The notes below the pieces were generated by a model. It worked only from the letters and a program-made list of their open reading frames with translations. It had not been told where the DNA came from and searched no databases. DNA of 6,960 nucleotides. Origin: a bacterium HR12. GTDB lineage: Bacteria > Actinomycetota > UBA4738 > HRBIN12. Both the position numbers and the translations under genes were made by a program. Of the stretch, positions 6,315 through 6,960 are shown in pieces (the stretch's first letter is position 1; every line of letters starts with the position of its first letter). Location: positions 1 through 6,960 of the forward strand of contig BEHO01000057.1 of the NCBI GenBank assembly GCA_002898915.1, given 5' to 3'.

Positions 6315-6960
6315 GTGGGCACCGACACCCTGGTCATCCACGGCGCCCGTGAGCACAACCTCAAGAACGTCACGCTGACGCTGCCGCGGGACAAGCTGAT
6401 CGTGTTCACGGGCCTCTCGGGCTCCGGGAAGAGCTCGCTCGCCTTCGACACGATCTACGCCGAGGGCCAGCGGCGGTACGTGGAGTCCCTCTCGGCCTAC
6501 GCGCGCCAGTTCCTCGGCCAGATGGAGAAGCCCGACGTGGACTTCATCGAGGGGCTCTCGCCGGCCATCTCGATCGATCAGAAGTCCACCTCCCGCAACC
6601 CCCGCTCCACGGTCGGCACGATCACGGAGGTCTACGACTACCTGCGCGTCCTCTACGCGCGGATCGGCCATCCGCACTGTCCGCGCTGCGGCCGGCCGAT
6701 CGGGCGGCAGACGCCCGAGCAGATCGTCGACCAGGTCATGGAGCTGCCGGAGGGGACCCGGTTCCAGGTGCTCGCGCCGGTGGTGCGGGGCCGCAAGGGC
6801 GAGTACGAGAAGCTCCTCCAGGACCTCGCCCGTCGCGGCTTCGTCCGGGCCCGGATCGACGGCGAGGTCCGGGAGCTCTCGGAGCCCATCCGCCTCCCCC
6901 GGCACCACAAGCACACGATCGAGGTGGTGGTGGACCGGCTCGTGGCGAGGCCGGACATCC
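6315..6960 (+). CDS. uvrA: UvrABC excision nuclease subunit A, 5' part (continues beyond window)
   Basis: UvrA is the ATP-dependent damage sensor of nucleotide excision repair. It dimerises, binds distorted DNA and hands it to UvrB. The window holds the first 215 residues of a protein usually about 940-960 long. Visible features are Walker [10 protein letters not shown] at 33-41 (Lys39) and the UvrA-typical region [17 protein letters not shown] at 44-60. The invariant segment around 81-104 ([11 protein letters not shown] and R-S-T-V-G-T-I-T) follows, then the CPRCG pair of cysteines (Cys122, Cys125) that forms half of the first zinc site. After that comes the start of the UvrB-binding domain ([11 protein letters not shown] at about 153-163 and R-A-R-I-D-G-E-V at about 178-185). 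The GTG start places the nucleotide-binding core at the normal distance and is preceded by a leaderless-type promoter. uvrA is transcribed away from the minus operon. Confidence 0.98.
   Translation, partial: MGTDTLVIHGAREHNLKNVTLTLPRDKLIVFTGLSGSGKSSLAFDTIYAEGQRRYVESLSAYARQFLGQMEKPDVDFIEGLSPAISIDQKSTSRNPRSTVGTITEVYDYLRVLYARIGHPHCPRCGRPIGRQTPEQIVDQVMELPEGTRFQVLAPVVRGRKGEYEKLLQDLARRGFVRARIDGEVRELSEPIRLPRHHKHTIEVVVDRLVARPDI

Overview
This is a very GC-rich window in which every base is close to or inside a gene. The third codon position is almost always G or C, GTG starts are common, and long spurious frames lie antisense to the real genes. The UvrA and UvrB sequences, together with three promoter-like TANNNT boxes placed 6-8 bases before start codons, suggest a high-GC actinobacterium or a similarly GC-rich relative such as a high-GC Chloroflexota lineage. 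This assignment is inferred by eye and was not tested by a search.

Layout. Positions 1-1235 (+) hold the end of a polar amino acid ABC transporter operon: the C-terminal part of a permease, then its ATPase, overlapping by GTGA. A 182-base gap follows, containing short inverted repeats and a TACAAT box next to the uvrB start. uvrB (1418-3430, +) overlaps by GTGA with a metal-dependent amidohydrolase gene (3427-4473, +). That pair converges, across 11 bases, on a compact minus-strand operon. Read from its promoter, the operon encodes a 54-residue acidic protein (6235-6071), a VOC-fold protein (6065-5640) and a kynureninase-like fold-type I PLP enzyme (5636-4485). A 79-base divergent promoter region then leads into uvrA (6315 onward, +), cut by the window end after about 215 residues.

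How the genes fit together. UvrA and UvrB are the damage-recognition half of nucleotide excision repair. They are encoded close together but separated by three small-molecule enzyme genes and one unknown small gene. The three genes that begin transcription units (uvrB, the 54-residue gene and uvrA) share one start design: a TANNNT box a few bases before the start codon and no Shine-Dalgarno sequence. This is the pattern expected for leaderless mRNAs. The downstream genes instead use overlaps or very short spacers.

No mobile elements, CRISPR arrays, tRNA or rRNA genes were seen. No wholly new system is evident. The items most worth a second look are the shared leaderless start design, the unannotated-looking 54-residue protein at the head of the minus operon, the repeat-bearing divergent promoter, and the enzyme genes embedded between uvrB and uvrA.
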